Shown here piece by piece: positions 8,836-17,249 of a DNA stretch of 64,000 nt; within the stretch, counting starts at the first letter, position 1, and each line of letters opens with the position of its first letter. The DNA is from Streptomyces sp. H27-H5 (lineage in GTDB: Bacteria > Actinomycetota > Actinomycetes > Streptomycetales > Streptomycetaceae), in the NCBI RefSeq assembly GCF_026627505.1, contig NZ_JAPNLK010000016.1, positions 60,331 to 124,330 of the forward strand, read 5' to 3'. The notes beneath the pieces are model-generated. The model saw only the letters and a program-made list of their open reading frames with translations, searched no databases and was not told the origin of the DNA. The position numbers and the translations under genes were made by a program.

Positions 8836-9831
8836 TCACGCCGCCGGGTGTTCGGCTTCCTCGCGCTCGGCCGCGCGGCGGGCCGCCGCGGCGTCGGTGA
8901 CGTCGAGGAACACCTGGTCCAGCTCGGGCCAGCGTGCTTTCAGATCGTCCCGGATGCGGACCAGCGCGTCCTCGACGGTCTCGCTGTCGTAGCCGGCGGT
9001 CAGGTCGATGCCGGCGGCCAGCAGCACCGAATCCGGCCCGAGCTGCATGGTGAGCAGCGCCGTGACGGAGTCGATCTCTGGCTGGCGCCCCAGCAGGGCC
9101 CGTACCTCGCTCTGCATGGCGGGATCGGCGGCCTCGCCGATCAGTTGGGCCCGGGCTCCCTTGCCCAGGGTGTAGGCCACGTAGACGAGCAGCACACCGA
9201 TCAGGATGGAGGCCCACGCCTCGTACGCCACCTCACCGGTCACCATGTGGAGTGCCATGCCGATCATGGCGAGGACGACCCCGGCGCAGGCCGTGCTGTC
9301 CTCGGCCAGGACGGTGCGCAGGGCCGGATCCCGTACCTGGCGGATCTCCTCGGTGGTGCTGCGCCCGGCCTTGCGCGCCTCGCCGCGCACCTGGCGTACG
9401 GCGCGGACGAGCGAGGCTCCTTCGGCGAGCAGCGCCGCGAAGAGCACGATCAGGCCGATGACGTAGCCCTTGTGCGATTCGGAGCCGCCGGAACGGAAGG
9501 CCTCGATGCCCTGGAAGACCGAGAAGCAGCCGCCGGTGACGAAGATGCCCACGGCCGCGAGCAGGGACCAGAAGAAGCGTTCCTTGCCGTAGCCGAAGGG
9601 GTGGCGTTTGTCCGCCGGGCGCCTGCTGCGTTTGACCGACGCGAGCAGGAAGACCTCGTTGAGGCTGTCGGCCACGGAGTGCGCCGCCTCGGACAGCAGG
9701 GCCGGGGAGCCGGCGATGACGCCGCCGACGCCCTTGGCCACGCAGATGACCAGGTTCGCGCCGAGGGCCACCCACACCGTGATGCGGGTTTCGCCGTCGC
9801 GTTCGCTCGCCGTCCCGGCGGACCGCGTCAT
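8836..9831 (-). CDS. Cation diffusion facilitator (CDF) family metal exporter
   Basis: A 331-residue inner-membrane exporter of divalent metals (Zn2+, Co2+, Fe2+ or Mn2+) driven by proton exchange. It shows the CDF pattern: first helix VALGANLVICVAKGVGGVIA, then SEAAHSVADSLNEV, whose His and Asp are the usual metal site, then the HPFGYGKERFFW segment before helix 3. The cytoplasmic C-terminal domain (about residues 225-320) has the usual LARIRDDLKARWPEL-like helix. Its start overlaps the stop of the upstream gene by four bases (ATGA), so the two are coupled. Metal preference cannot be read from the sequence. Confidence 0.92.
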   Translation of the reverse strand: MTRSAGTASERDGETRITVWVALGANLVICVAKGVGGVIAGSPALLSEAAHSVADSLNEVFLLASVKRSRRPADKRHPFGYGKERFFWSLLAAVGIFVTGGCFSVFQGIEAFRSGGSESHKGYVIGLIVLFAALLAEGASLVRAVRQVRGEARKAGRSTTEEIRQVRDPALRTVLAEDSTACAGVVLAMIGMALHMVTGEVAYEAWASILIGVLLVYVAYTLGKGARAQLIGEAADPAMQSEVRALLGRQPEIDSVTALLTMQLGPDSVLLAAGIDLTAGYDSETVEDALVRIRDDLKARWPELDQVFLDVTDAAAARRAAEREEAEHPAA

Positions 9832-10280
9832 CGCCGGTCCGCGGGTGCCGAGGCTCCCTGGACGCCGGTGGTCGCGGAGGTTCCCGCCGCGTGCGGCACG
9901 GCGGTGATCCGGGCGGCGTCCAGGGTGAGCCGCCGGATGCGGCCCTCGTGGTCCGCCTCCCTCGTCTCGGCGCCTTGGAGCTGGGCCGGGGCCGCGTCGG
10001 TGAGCTGCCAGGTGGTGAGCACCTCGCGCCCGGTGGCGTCGGTCTCGTCGATGGTGACGGAGACGGGGCGCGGTCCGTCGGCTTCCTCCGCGAGGGCCCA
10101 GGAGAGGGCGTCGGGGGCGTCGGTGAGGACACAGCCGGTCAGGGTCACCGTGAGGTCGCGGCCGTCGGGGACGCCGCGGCCGTCCCGGGGATCCAGTCCC
10201 TGGGCTTCCTCACAGGTGAAGCGCTCCCCCTCGACGGTGACGCGGAACCGAGGGGGATGCGTGGTGGTGGAGTAGTCCAT
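9828..10280 (-). CDS. Small protein of unknown function, coupled to the CDF exporter
   Basis: A 150-residue acidic protein without signal peptide or membrane segment. It looks beta-rich, with alternating hydrophobic strands (RFRVTVEGERF, DLTVTLTGCVL, PVSVTIDETD, VLTTWQLTDAAPAQLQG, IRRLTLDAARITAV). The strand pattern near W-Q-L-T faintly recalls phage tail-tube or Hcp-like proteins, but there is no tail or secretion gene nearby and I would not assign it. Its stop overlaps the start of the CDF gene, so it is probably co-transcribed with the exporter. Confidence 0.7.
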   Translation of the reverse strand: MDYSTTTHPPRFRVTVEGERFTCEEAQGLDPRDGRGVPDGRDLTVTLTGCVLTDAPDALSWALAEEADGPRPVSVTIDETDATGREVLTTWQLTDAAPAQLQGAETREADHEGRIRRLTLDAARITAVPHAAGTSATTGVQGASAPADRR

Positions 10281-10412
10281 GCCCCTTCGCCTGCCCGGGG
10301 CATGGACCCGTATGCGGCCCGTGCGTGCGCGGCGCCCGTACGGCTCCCGTACGGCCCTCGTACGGCCGAGGAGGGTCGTGGCGGCCCGCGCACGGGAGGG
10401 GTCGCGGGCGGA

Positions 10413-10955
10413 TCAGGCGGCGAACTCCTTGACGAAGGCGGCGCAGAAGGCGTCCAGGTCGTCGGGCTTGCGGCTGGTCACCAGCGTGCCGGGGGCGGCG
10501 TGGCAGACGTGGACCTCCTCGTCCACCCAGGTGCCGCCGGCGTTGCGGATGTCGGTGGCGAGGCTGGGCCACGACGTCAGGGTGCGGCCGCGTACGACCT
10601 CGGCCTCCACCAACGTCCAGGGGGCGTGGCAGATCGCGGCGACGGGCTTGCCCGCGTCGAAGAAGCTCCTGATGAACCCGACGGCGCGCTCGTTGGTCCG
10701 CAGCGCGTCCGGGTTGGCGACGCCGCCGGGCAGCACGAGCGCGTCGAAGGCGTCCGAGGTGTCACCCGCGAGCACGTGGTCCACGGTGAACTTGCCGGCC
10801 TTGTCGAGGTGGTCGAAGGCCTGTACCTGTCCCGGTTCCGTCGAGACGAGTTGGGGGTTCCAGCCGGCTTGTAGCGCAGCCTTCCACGGCTCGGTCAGTT
10901 CGACTTCCTCGACGCCCTCGGGCGCGGTCAGGAATGCGATGCGCACCGCGTTCAC
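10413..10955 (-). CDS. DJ-1/PfpI family protein (class I glutamine-amidotransferase-like fold)
   Basis: A 180-residue intracellular protein of the PfpI/YhbO group. The nucleophile elbow is AICHAPW, with the reactive Cys at about residue 106, and LVLPGGVANPDALR precedes it; these are hallmarks of the family. Members have been described as proteases, glyoxalases or deglycases that deal with reactive carbonyls and oxidative stress; the exact reaction is debated for this subgroup. Full length for the family. Monocistronic, with about 130 bases to the gene downstream. Confidence 0.9.
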   Translation of the reverse strand: MNAVRIAFLTAPEGVEEVELTEPWKAALQAGWNPQLVSTEPGQVQAFDHLDKAGKFTVDHVLAGDTSDAFDALVLPGGVANPDALRTNERAVGFIRSFFDAGKPVAAICHAPWTLVEAEVVRGRTLTSWPSLATDIRNAGGTWVDEEVHVCHAAPGTLVTSRKPDDLDAFCAAFVKEFAA

Positions 10956-11271
10956 TTCCTTCGGTTGGGGGCTCCGGCGTCCCCCCGCCGTTCGTGCGGT
11001 GGGGCTGGGTCCGGGCCGGTGGGTTCACCGTGCATCCAGGCGCCTGCCCGGCTCGTGGTGTCGCAATCATCCGATTACTCCCCCGACCAGTCCGTCGGGC
11101 GGCGCGCCCTCCCCGCATGTTTCATGGGGGGAGATCGGAGGCTGAGCGCATGGTGCGACGCGGATGCACGAGGACGGCCGAGCAGGCGGGCCCGCGGGAG
11201 CAGGCGGAGCACGTCGTCGCCGTGTGCGGGACGCGTACGGCAGGTGTGGCCGGCCGAGCCGGTGAAGGGCC
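10956..11271. other. Non-coding stretch between the DJ-1 gene and a broken phosphatase gene
   Basis: No supported gene. A short open frame begins at 11117 (ATG after GGGGG) and ends in TGA at 11273-11275, overlapping a GTG at 11272, but its product is not recognisable. It may be the ruined 5' part of the phosphatase gene that follows. Confidence 0.4.
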
Positions 11272-11785
11272 GTGACGCCGTTCGTCCCTCAGGATCCGGA
11301 GACGCTCAAGCGCCTCATCGCCCGCGAGGTGAGCGCCTTGCGGGCCGCGGCGCGCCGCGACGCCGGACTATGGCAGGACGGCGCGCCCGGCCGCCCAGAC
11401 GGCGACCGCGGTCATCGGGCACATCGACGCGGAGCGGAACCTCGACTGGGCCTGTGCCGGTCATCCGCCGCCCCTGCTGCTGCGCGGTTCCGAGGCCATC
11501 GCACTGGACACGGGGCATCGAGGGCCGCTGTTCGGCCTGCTGCCCGGCCACGAGTACACGACCGCGACCTTCTCCCTGAAGCCCGGCGACCTGCTCCTCC
11601 TCTACACCGACGGCATGGTCGAGCGGCGCGGCGAGGACCTCATGCGGGGCATCGAGGTGCTGCGCAGAACGCTGGCGACGTGCGAGGGGCTCGAAGCCGA
11701 TCAGGCCCTCGATCGGATCATGGCCGCGTACACGCCCGAGGAGAACGACGACGACACCTGCCTGGTGGCGATCCGCCTCGACTGA
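11272..11785 (+). pseudogene. Remnant of a SpoIIE/PP2C-type phosphatase gene (frameshifted, 5' truncated)
   Basis: The last 130 or so codons, in the frame ending at TGA 11783-11785, read as the C-terminal half of a SpoIIE-type phosphatase: ATAVIGHIDAERNLDWACAG, HPPPLLLRG, FGLLPGHEYTTATFSLKPGD, LLLLYTDGMVERRGEDL and finally DDDTCLVAIRLD. This frame has no start codon before the conserved part. About 35 codons in another frame from GTG 11272 could be the preceding segment, joined by a frameshift near 11385. The sensor domain and first catalytic Asp region are missing. It is therefore a decayed gene, unless a sequencing error accounts for the shift. Confidence 0.7.
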
Positions 11786-11890
11786 GTCGACGTCGACCGA
11801 GATGAGTACCGAGGTGAGTACCGGGACGAGCGGGGCGCGGGCGAGCCGGCGGCGGGCCCGCGCCCGGACCTGCCGGCCCGCGCCGAGGAG

Positions 11891-12406
11891 TCACCTCCCC
11901 CGGCGTCCCCGGTAGCGGCGCACCAGGCCGTACGCGAGGACGGCGCACCCGGCCGCCACGAGCGCGGGGTGGCGGCGCGCGACCTCGGCCGCCCGGCTCG
12001 CCTCCGCACGCCCCCGATCGGGGGTGACGTCACGGATCCCGGCTTCCACGGCGCCGGTCAGGGACGCCGCCTTCTGTGCCACGGGCTCCGGGATCCTGTC
12101 CTGCGCCGCGTGGACCACGGCCGATACCTTCTGCTGGGCGCCCGCCTTCACCTCGACGGCCTTCTCGTGAGCGCGGGCCTTGAACTCGGCGGCCTTGTCC
12201 TGGGCGCTCGACTTCACCTCGGCCGCCTTCTCCCGGGCCTCGGCCTTGACCTCGGCGGTCTTCTCCTGGGCGCGGGCCTTGACGTCCGCCTTGGCGGCCA
12301 GCGCCTCCACGGTCCGGCCCAGTTCGTCGCGGGTCGCCTCGATCTGCTCGCGCAACTCGTCCGGGGTGGCCGGGTCCTTGTCCGCGTGGGTGTGGTCGTC
12401 GCTCAT
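11891..12406 (-). CDS. DUF3618 domain protein, helical with C-terminal membrane segment
   Basis: A 171-residue protein starting MSDDHTHADKDPATPDELRE, followed by IEATRDELGRTVEALAAKAD, which is the DUF3618 core. The middle (residues 40-100) is a long charged helix made of repeats of the type AQEKTAEVKAEAREK, like LEA-type or apolipoprotein-like amphipathic helices. The C-terminus has one hydrophobic stretch (ALVAAGCAVLAYGLV) ending in a basic tail. Likely a membrane-associated envelope or stress protein. Its ATG overlaps the stop of the upstream holin-like gene (ATGA), which couples their translation. Confidence 0.85.
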   Translation of the reverse strand: MSDDHTHADKDPATPDELREQIEATRDELGRTVEALAAKADVKARAQEKTAEVKAEAREKAAEVKSSAQDKAAEFKARAHEKAVEVKAGAQQKVSAVVHAAQDRIPEPVAQKAASLTGAVEAGIRDVTPDRGRAEASRAAEVARRHPALVAAGCAVLAYGLVRRYRGRRGR

Positions 12407-12834
12407 CGATGTGCCCTTTCCTTGATTTCGGCCACGTCGGCCTTCACGCTGTCGATGGCCTGCTGGGGGGCGGGCGGGGTCGCCCGGACCGCCTGCTTCT
12501 TGCCGGCCGCCGCCAGGACGGCCGCGATCACGGCGAGGACGCCGGTGACGATGAGGGCCGCGGCCCACAGCGGCAGGACGAGGGCCAGGGCGACGATGCC
12601 GGTCGCGGCAAGGCCCTGGAGGGCCAGGATGGCGAACAGTCCCGCTCCGCTGAGGAGCCCGGCGCCGAGGCCCAGGCCCTTGCCCTTCGCGCGCATCTCG
12701 GCGGTGGCCAGGTTCAGTTCCTGGCGGACCAGCAGGGTCAGTTGTTCCGACGCCTGTTTCACGAGGGCGCTCGTCGAGGCGGAAGCGGTGTCGTCGGCCT
12801 GGTCGTGGGGTGAGGGATCGACTGAGGGGTACAT
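12403..12834 (-). CDS. Phage-holin-superfamily-like (DUF1469) membrane protein
   Basis: A 143-residue protein. The cytoplasmic N-terminus contains LVKQASEQLTLLVRQELNLA, the typical amphipathic helix of this family, followed by two membrane helices (GLLSGAGLFAILALQGLAAT and IVALALVLPLWAAALIVTGV) and a charged tail. Such proteins usually accompany DUF3618 and YtxH-like genes; their function is not established. The start is ATG 12834, where the alignment with known members begins; the longer open frame upstream is unlikely. It forms an operon with the DUF3618 gene downstream and probably the YihY gene upstream. Confidence 0.85.
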   Translation of the reverse strand: MYPSVDPSPHDQADDTASASTSALVKQASEQLTLLVRQELNLATAEMRAKGKGLGLGAGLLSGAGLFAILALQGLAATGIVALALVLPLWAAALIVTGVLAVIAAVLAAAGKKQAVRATPPAPQQAIDSVKADVAEIKERAHR

Positions 12835-12979
12835 CGTCGGAGATCTGCCTTCCTTGCGCGGGCGGGGGCCGGTGGCCTCGCCCGGTACGTCGTGTGGCCT
12901 CGTTCGTGGTCGCGCAGGCGGCTGGGCCGTACGAGTGGCGTCTTCCCCGTCTCGGGGCACGCACGCGCCGACGAACGGG

Positions 12980-14245
12980 TCAGACCCGAGCGGCTTCCGC
13001 GTGCCCGTCCGGCCCGTCGCCCGGCTCCGGATGGTGCTCGGCGCGTTCCCGTTCCTCCCGGCTCCACGCACGGGTGTCGCGCGGGCGCGCGTACGGCTCC
13101 TCGTCGGCCGGATGGCCGCCCATGATGGCCCGCCGGCGGGACATCTCGGCGTCGAACTCCAGGCCCAGGAGGATGGCCAGGTTGGTGATCCACAGCCAGA
13201 CCAGGAAGACGACGACGCCCGCGAGGGTGCCGTACGTCTTGTTGTACGAGGCGAAGTTCGCCACGTAGACGGCGAATCCGACCGAGGCCACGAGCCAGAT
13301 CAGCAGGGCGAGCAGGCTGCCCGGGGTGATCCACTTGAAGCCGCGGCCCTTGGCGTTCGGGGTCGCCCAGTACAAGAGGGCGATCATGCTCGTGACCAGG
13401 AGGACCAGCACCGGCCACTTGGCGATGGACCAGACCGTGAGCGCGGTGTCGCCGAGGCCGAGCACGTCACCCGCCCGGCGGGCGACCCCGCCGGTGAAGA
13501 CGACGATCAGGGCGCTCGCGACGGCCATCACCATCAGCACGACCGTGACGCCGAGCCGCAGCGGCAGCACGACCCAGACGGGCCGTCCCTCGGGCATGTC
13601 GTAGACAGCGTTGGCGGCGCGGATGAACGCACCGACGTACCCGGAGGCGGACCAGACGGCCAGCACCAGGCCGACGACGGCAACCACGGACCCGACACCG
13701 CTGCGGCCCTGCAACTGCTGCACGGCGTCGGCGATCACATCGCGGGCGGAGGCGGGCGCGAGCTGTTCCAGCTGCTCCAGTGCCCGCTGCGCCGTGGACG
13801 GGCCGGCCAGCCCGAGCAGGGAGGTGAGGACGAGCAGGGCCGGGAAGAGCGCGAGGATGCCGTAGTACGTCAGCGCGGCGGCCCGGTCGCCGAGTTCGTC
13901 GTCACCGAACTCCTTGAAGGTGCCCTTCAGCACCTTGCCCCAGGCGCGCTTCGGCATCTCCGTGGGCCGGTCGGGCTCGTCGCGCTCCACGCTCGGATCC
14001 GGCCCGACCCGTTCAGACTCCGCGCTCGAATGCGACCCGAGCCGTTCACGCTCCGTGCTCGGATCCGGCCGGAGCCGTTCACGCTCCACCCCGTCCGCAC
14101 GGGCCCCGCCCGGAGTCCCGACGCGGTCGCCGGGCGGGGCCGCGCGGGGCGGTTCCCGGCCGGCGTCCGCGGCCACGGGCCGGTGTGGCGGCCGGCCGTC
14201 CTTCCGGTCCTGCCGGTGGTGCTTGCGTTCCCATAGCGCTGCCAT
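12980..14245 (-). CDS. YihY/BrkB family inner-membrane protein
   Basis: A 421-residue protein. The first 95 residues are charged and low complexity and contain a degenerate repeat of ERERLGSHSSAESERVGPDP type. From MPKRAWGKVLKGTFKEF onward it is a typical YihY protein with six membrane helices, including ALTYYGILALFPALLVLTSL and the family segment VWSASGYVGAFIRAANAVYD. The C-terminal tail is cytoplasmic. These proteins were once called RNase BN by mistake; their true role is unknown. ATG 14245 is used, though the ATG before PKRAW is also a candidate. The two genes downstream are envelope proteins on the same strand. Confidence 0.88.
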   Translation of the reverse strand: MAALWERKHHRQDRKDGRPPHRPVAADAGREPPRAAPPGDRVGTPGGARADGVERERLRPDPSTERERLGSHSSAESERVGPDPSVERDEPDRPTEMPKRAWGKVLKGTFKEFGDDELGDRAAALTYYGILALFPALLVLTSLLGLAGPSTAQRALEQLEQLAPASARDVIADAVQQLQGRSGVGSVVAVVGLVLAVWSASGYVGAFIRAANAVYDMPEGRPVWVVLPLRLGVTVVLMVMAVASALIVVFTGGVARRAGDVLGLGDTALTVWSIAKWPVLVLLVTSMIALLYWATPNAKGRGFKWITPGSLLALLIWLVASVGFAVYVANFASYNKTYGTLAGVVVFLVWLWITNLAILLGLEFDAEMSRRRAIMGGHPADEEPYARPRDTRAWSREERERAEHHPEPGDGPDGHAEAARV

Positions 14246-14416
14246 ACCGAGCGGATGTCCGCGATACGCGCCCTCAATCAGCGACCCGTCCGGCGGCGCC
14301 GTCTCCCCGACCCGGCGGGCCGCCGGGAGGAGCGGAGGCCACCGGGAGACGAGGTGTGCGTGCGGGACGCGGTGGGGCGGCGGCGCGGGTTCGCCGCGCG
14401 GGGCGAGGATGGGTCC

Positions 14417-14839
14417 GTGACAGACACCTTCACCACCCGGACGATCGACGTGACCACGGGCTCCGCGGAGACCGTGCACGACCTGACCTCGGCCTGCGCG
14501 GCCTTCCTGCGGGAGGCCGCCCGTGGTCGCGACGGACTGCTCAACGTGTTCACCCCGCACGCGACGGCCGGGCTGGCCGTCATCGAGACGGGCGCCGGCA
14601 GTGACGACGACCTGTTGGAGGCCCTGCGCTCGCTGCTGCCCGCCGACGACCGCTGGCGCCACCGGCACGGCTCCCCGGGGCACGGACGTGACCACGTCCT
14701 GCCGGCCCTCGTCCCCCCGCACGCCACGCTGCCCGTGGTCGGGGGCGAGCTGGCCCTGGGAACCTGGCAGTCGGTGGTCCTGGTGGACACCAACCGCGAC
14801 AACCCCCACCGCACGGTACGGCTGTCGTTCCTGGCCTGA
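14417..14839 (+). CDS. YjbQ / UPF0047 family protein
   Basis: A 140-residue cytoplasmic protein of the YjbQ family, which in E. coli has weak thiamine-phosphate synthase activity but whose physiological role is unclear. The family signature is complete: LLNVFTPHATAGLAVIETG in the middle, GRDHVLPALVPPHATLPVVG, and LGTWQSVVLVDTNRDNPHRT near the end, with the conserved His residues. The GTG at 14417 begins the protein at the usual family position. It converges with the kinase gene, leaving 42 bases between stops. Confidence 0.9.
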   Translation: MTDTFTTRTIDVTTGSAETVHDLTSACAAFLREAARGRDGLLNVFTPHATAGLAVIETGAGSDDDLLEALRSLLPADDRWRHRHGSPGHGRDHVLPALVPPHATLPVVGGELALGTWQSVVLVDTNRDNPHRTVRLSFLA

Positions 14840-14881
14840 TCCCGCCCGCCCCCGCCCGGCCGTCGAGGGCACCCCCACGGC

Positions 14882-16888
14882 CTAGGCCTGCCTCGTCCAG
14901 CGCTGTGACGCTTCGCCGGCGCAGGTGTTCGTGATCAGGCCGCTGCTCATGCCGAGGTCGAGGCAACCGCCGCCGAACTCGCTGCGGAAGCTGCCGCCCG
15001 AGCCCGTGCGCCACAGCCGGCCGATGTCCTGGGCGCAGTCGCCCACGAAGACGGCCTGGCCGAGGCCGTTGGAGTACAGGCACTGGCCGCTCTGCCGGTT
15101 GACGAGCTTGAAGCTGCCGTTCGACGCGCTCCGCACGGTCCATCGCGCGGAGGAGTCGGAGCAGTCGCCGAAGTCCGACGCCCCGAAGACCTGGGTGATG
15201 CACATCGCCTTGTCGCCGTTCCGGTAGCGGTAGGTACCGGAGTCGGGGGTCTTGGGGGGTACCGGGGCGGTGGACGATCCGCCGCCGCCGGGAGGTCGGG
15301 GGCTGCCGGCGCCGCCGGGGCCGCCACCGTTCGCGGAACCTCCCGCGCCGTTCGCGGAGCCTCCGGCGCCGTTCTGAGCGCCGCCCCCGGGGCCCGGGCC
15401 CGTCGCGGGGCCGGGCCCCGTGCCCACGCCCGCGTCCGTGCCCACGCCCGCGTTCGCGCCGGTACCCGCGCCGCCGGCGGCCACGGGTACGGGTCCGCCC
15501 GCTCCCACCTGACCGCCGTCCTTGGCGTCCGTGCCGGGACTCGCCTGGGCCGGGGACCGGTCGGGGGACGCCTGACCGGAGGGGGCGCCGCTCGACGTCG
15601 GCGGCTTCCCGCCGGGGGGCACCGCGGCGGGGGCGGACTGCTCGCCCCGCGCGCCGGCCTGCGGCGTGGACGTGTACGGCAGGTTCTGGATGACCAGCGT
15701 CGTGCCCCCCGCGACCACGACGACGGGGATGACGGCGAGCAGGACCCGGGTGCGGCGCCGCGGCCGCGCGGACCGCTGCCGACCCTTCGCGGCCTCGGCC
15801 TCGGCGCCGGGCCCGGGCACGGGTACGACCTGGGGCACCACCTCGGGCGCGGGTTTCGCGTCCGGCTCCGACCCGGCCTTCGGGGCGGGCTCCCCGCCCG
15901 CCTCGGGCGCCGGGTCCGTCGACGGCTGCGGATCCCGGCCGGTGAGCGGCAGCGTCGGTACGTCGATCTCCGGTACGCCCGCGGCGAAGGCGGCCCGCTC
16001 CCGCAGGCTCGCCGTGACGGCCGCGGGCCACAAGGGCTCGGCCGCCGGGCCCCGACGCGCGGCGCGCTCGTGGAGTTCGGCGGCGGTGGGGCGGCCCTCG
16101 GGGTCCTTGTCGAGGCAGGCCGCGACGAGGTCGGCGAGGTCGGGCTCCACTTCCCGCAGGGAGTCCAGTTCCGGTTCCTCGTGGACGACGCGGTACAGCA
16201 CGCCGTGCCCCGACTCATCGCCGAACGGCGGCCTGCCGGATGCCGCGAAGGCGAGTACCGAGCCCAGGGCGAACACGTCGGTGGCGCCGCTGACCTCGCG
16301 CTTTCCCGAGGCCTGTTCCGGTGCCATGTAGGCGGGCGTGCCCACCACCATGCCCGTTCTGGTGAGTTGGCTCTGTTCGGCGGCTCGGGCGATGCCGAAG
16401 TCGATGAGGGTGAGACCGTCCAGGGTCAGCATCACGTTGGACGGTTTCAGGTCCCGGTGCACCATCCCGAGGCCGTGTACCGACTTCAGTCCGGCGGCCG
16501 CCTCGCGCAGCAGCAGCCACAGCGCGTCGGCGGGGAGTCCGCCGCCGTACGACTCCACGGCCTTGCTCAGCGTGATCCCGGGGATGTACGCGGTCGCGAA
16601 CCACGGCGGCCGGGCGGTCCGGTCACTGGCCAGCAACGGTGCGGTGGCCTCGGCGGGCAGCCGGGAGAGGTTGTCCAACTCGTGTCCGAAGCGGCGCAGG
16701 AAGTCCTCGTCCTCGCCCACGACGGAAGCCAGCAACTGTTTGACGGCGACGTAGCGGCCGTCATGGACCCCGAGGTACACCCGCCCCATACCGCCGGCGC
16801 CGAGTCGTCCCGCCAACGGAATGGACCCGATCCGCCGCGGATCCCCCGCCTCCAGCGGCCCGGCCCCGCTCCCCCTCAGCTCTGACAC
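14882..16888 (-). CDS. Membrane Ser/Thr protein kinase with C-terminal ricin-type lectin domain
   Basis: A 668-residue transmembrane receptor-type kinase. The N-terminal kinase domain (about 20-285) has the glycine loop GAGGMGRVYLG (30-40), Lys50, HRDLKPSN (144-151, catalytic Asp146), DFGIA (163-167) and GTPAYMAPEQ. After a Pro/Glu-rich linker comes one membrane helix (about 382-400), a long Gly/Pro/Ala-rich extracellular linker, and from about 549 a ricin-B-like lectin trefoil ending in ASQRWTRQA. The usual QxW pattern is partly kept (ARWTV, RLWRT, QRWTR). The lectin suggests sensing of extracellular carbohydrate. Start is GTG 16888, the only start fitting the kinase N-terminus well; a palindrome lies 17 bases upstream. 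Confidence 0.9.
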   Translation of the reverse strand: MSELRGSGAGPLEAGDPRRIGSIPLAGRLGAGGMGRVYLGVHDGRYVAVKQLLASVVGEDEDFLRRFGHELDNLSRLPAEATAPLLASDRTARPPWFATAYIPGITLSKAVESYGGGLPADALWLLLREAAAGLKSVHGLGMVHRDLKPSNVMLTLDGLTLIDFGIARAAEQSQLTRTGMVVGTPAYMAPEQASGKREVSGATDVFALGSVLAFAASGRPPFGDESGHGVLYRVVHEEPELDSLREVEPDLADLVAACLDKDPEGRPTAAELHERAARRGPAAEPLWPAAVTASLRERAAFAAGVPEIDVPTLPLTGRDPQPSTDPAPEAGGEPAPKAGSEPDAKPAPEVVPQVVPVPGPGAEAEAAKGRQRSARPRRRTRVLLAVIPVVVVAGGTTLVIQNLPYTSTPQAGARGEQSAPAAVPPGGKPPTSSGAPSGQASPDRSPAQASPGTDAKDGGQVGAGGPVPVAAGGAGTGANAGVGTDAGVGTGPGPATGPGPGGGAQNGAGGSANGAGGSANGGGPGGAGSPRPPGGGGSSTAPVPPKTPDSGTYRYRNGDKAMCITQVFGASDFGDCSDSSARWTVRSASNGSFKLVNRQSGQCLYSNGLGQAVFVGDCAQDIGRLWRTGSGGSFRSEFGGGCLDLGMSSGLITNTCAGEASQRWTRQA

Positions 16889-16904
16889 GTCAGCCCCATC
16901 AAAT

Positions 16905-16918
16905 TGGAAATGTTTCCA
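16905..16918. promoter_or_regulatory. Palindrome TGGAAATGTTTCCA upstream of the kinase gene
   Basis: Two 6-base arms, TGGAAA and TTTCCA, are separated by TG. The site lies 17 bases before the kinase GTG on that gene's strand, so it would overlap the leader or promoter. The shape resembles operators of LacI- or TetR-type repressors; the binding protein is unknown. Confidence 0.45.
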
Positions 16919-17153
16919 GAAACCTACCCGAGCGCCCCGGCCCGGCAACAGGCCAATTCCCCCCGCCCGCAGGGCGGTCGGTGCCCGGAGCCCCACCCGG
17001 ACCCGGGACACCCGGGACTCCCGGACCCTCGCCGTACCGCGCGCCCCTCATCGAGCGCCGTCGCGTCCGTGACGGTCGGGACGGGGGTGGTACTCCCGGG
17101 TCCGCGAGCTGAGCGGAACGCCGAACTCCATCACATACCCCGACACTTGAAAC

Positions 17154-17172
17154 TTAGGTAAGTCTTGCCTTA
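17154..17172. promoter_or_regulatory. Iron-box-like operator (DmdR/IdeR/DtxR type)
   Basis: TTAGGTAAGTCTTGCCTTA matches 17 of 19 positions of the DtxR/IdeR consensus TWAGGTWAGSCTWACCTWA; the mismatches are at positions 10 and 14. In Streptomyces such boxes bind DmdR1 with Fe2+ and shut off siderophore and iron-uptake genes. It ends 9 bases before an ATG at 17182 and directly precedes the frame of the acetylhydrolase. Confidence 0.65.
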
Positions 17173-17249
17173 ACGTCTAGGATGCGCGCAGGAAGAAAAT
17201 CATTCGCGCGCTGACGTCCGAACTCCCCCGCCCCAACGGCGCGTTCGCC

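Larger units (their letters stand above)
16889..17180. other. Divergent upstream region of the kinase and acetylhydrolase genes
   Basis: About 290 bases with no gene. It holds two regulatory-looking sites, listed separately: a TGGAAA/TTTCCA palindrome next to the kinase start and an iron-box-like sequence next to the acetylhydrolase frame. The AT content near both sites is higher than in the surroundings. Confidence 0.6.

Noticed and set aside
7323..8900. 525-codon frame opposite the phosphatase gene
   Set aside because: Antisense shadow; the minus-strand product has complete phosphatase motifs, while this frame has no recognisable domain.
9828..10280. Hcp or phage tail-tube protein of a contractile injection system
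   Set aside because: Only a vague strand pattern; no sheath, baseplate, spike or AAA+ genes in the window.
11969..14236. 755-codon frame opposite the DUF3618, holin-like and YihY genes
   Set aside because: It spans three genes and their gaps on the other strand, which no real gene would do here; composition is that of reverse-strand coding sequence.
12980..14245. RNase BN
   Set aside because: The YihY family was given this name by mistake; the sequence is an integral membrane protein without nuclease motifs.
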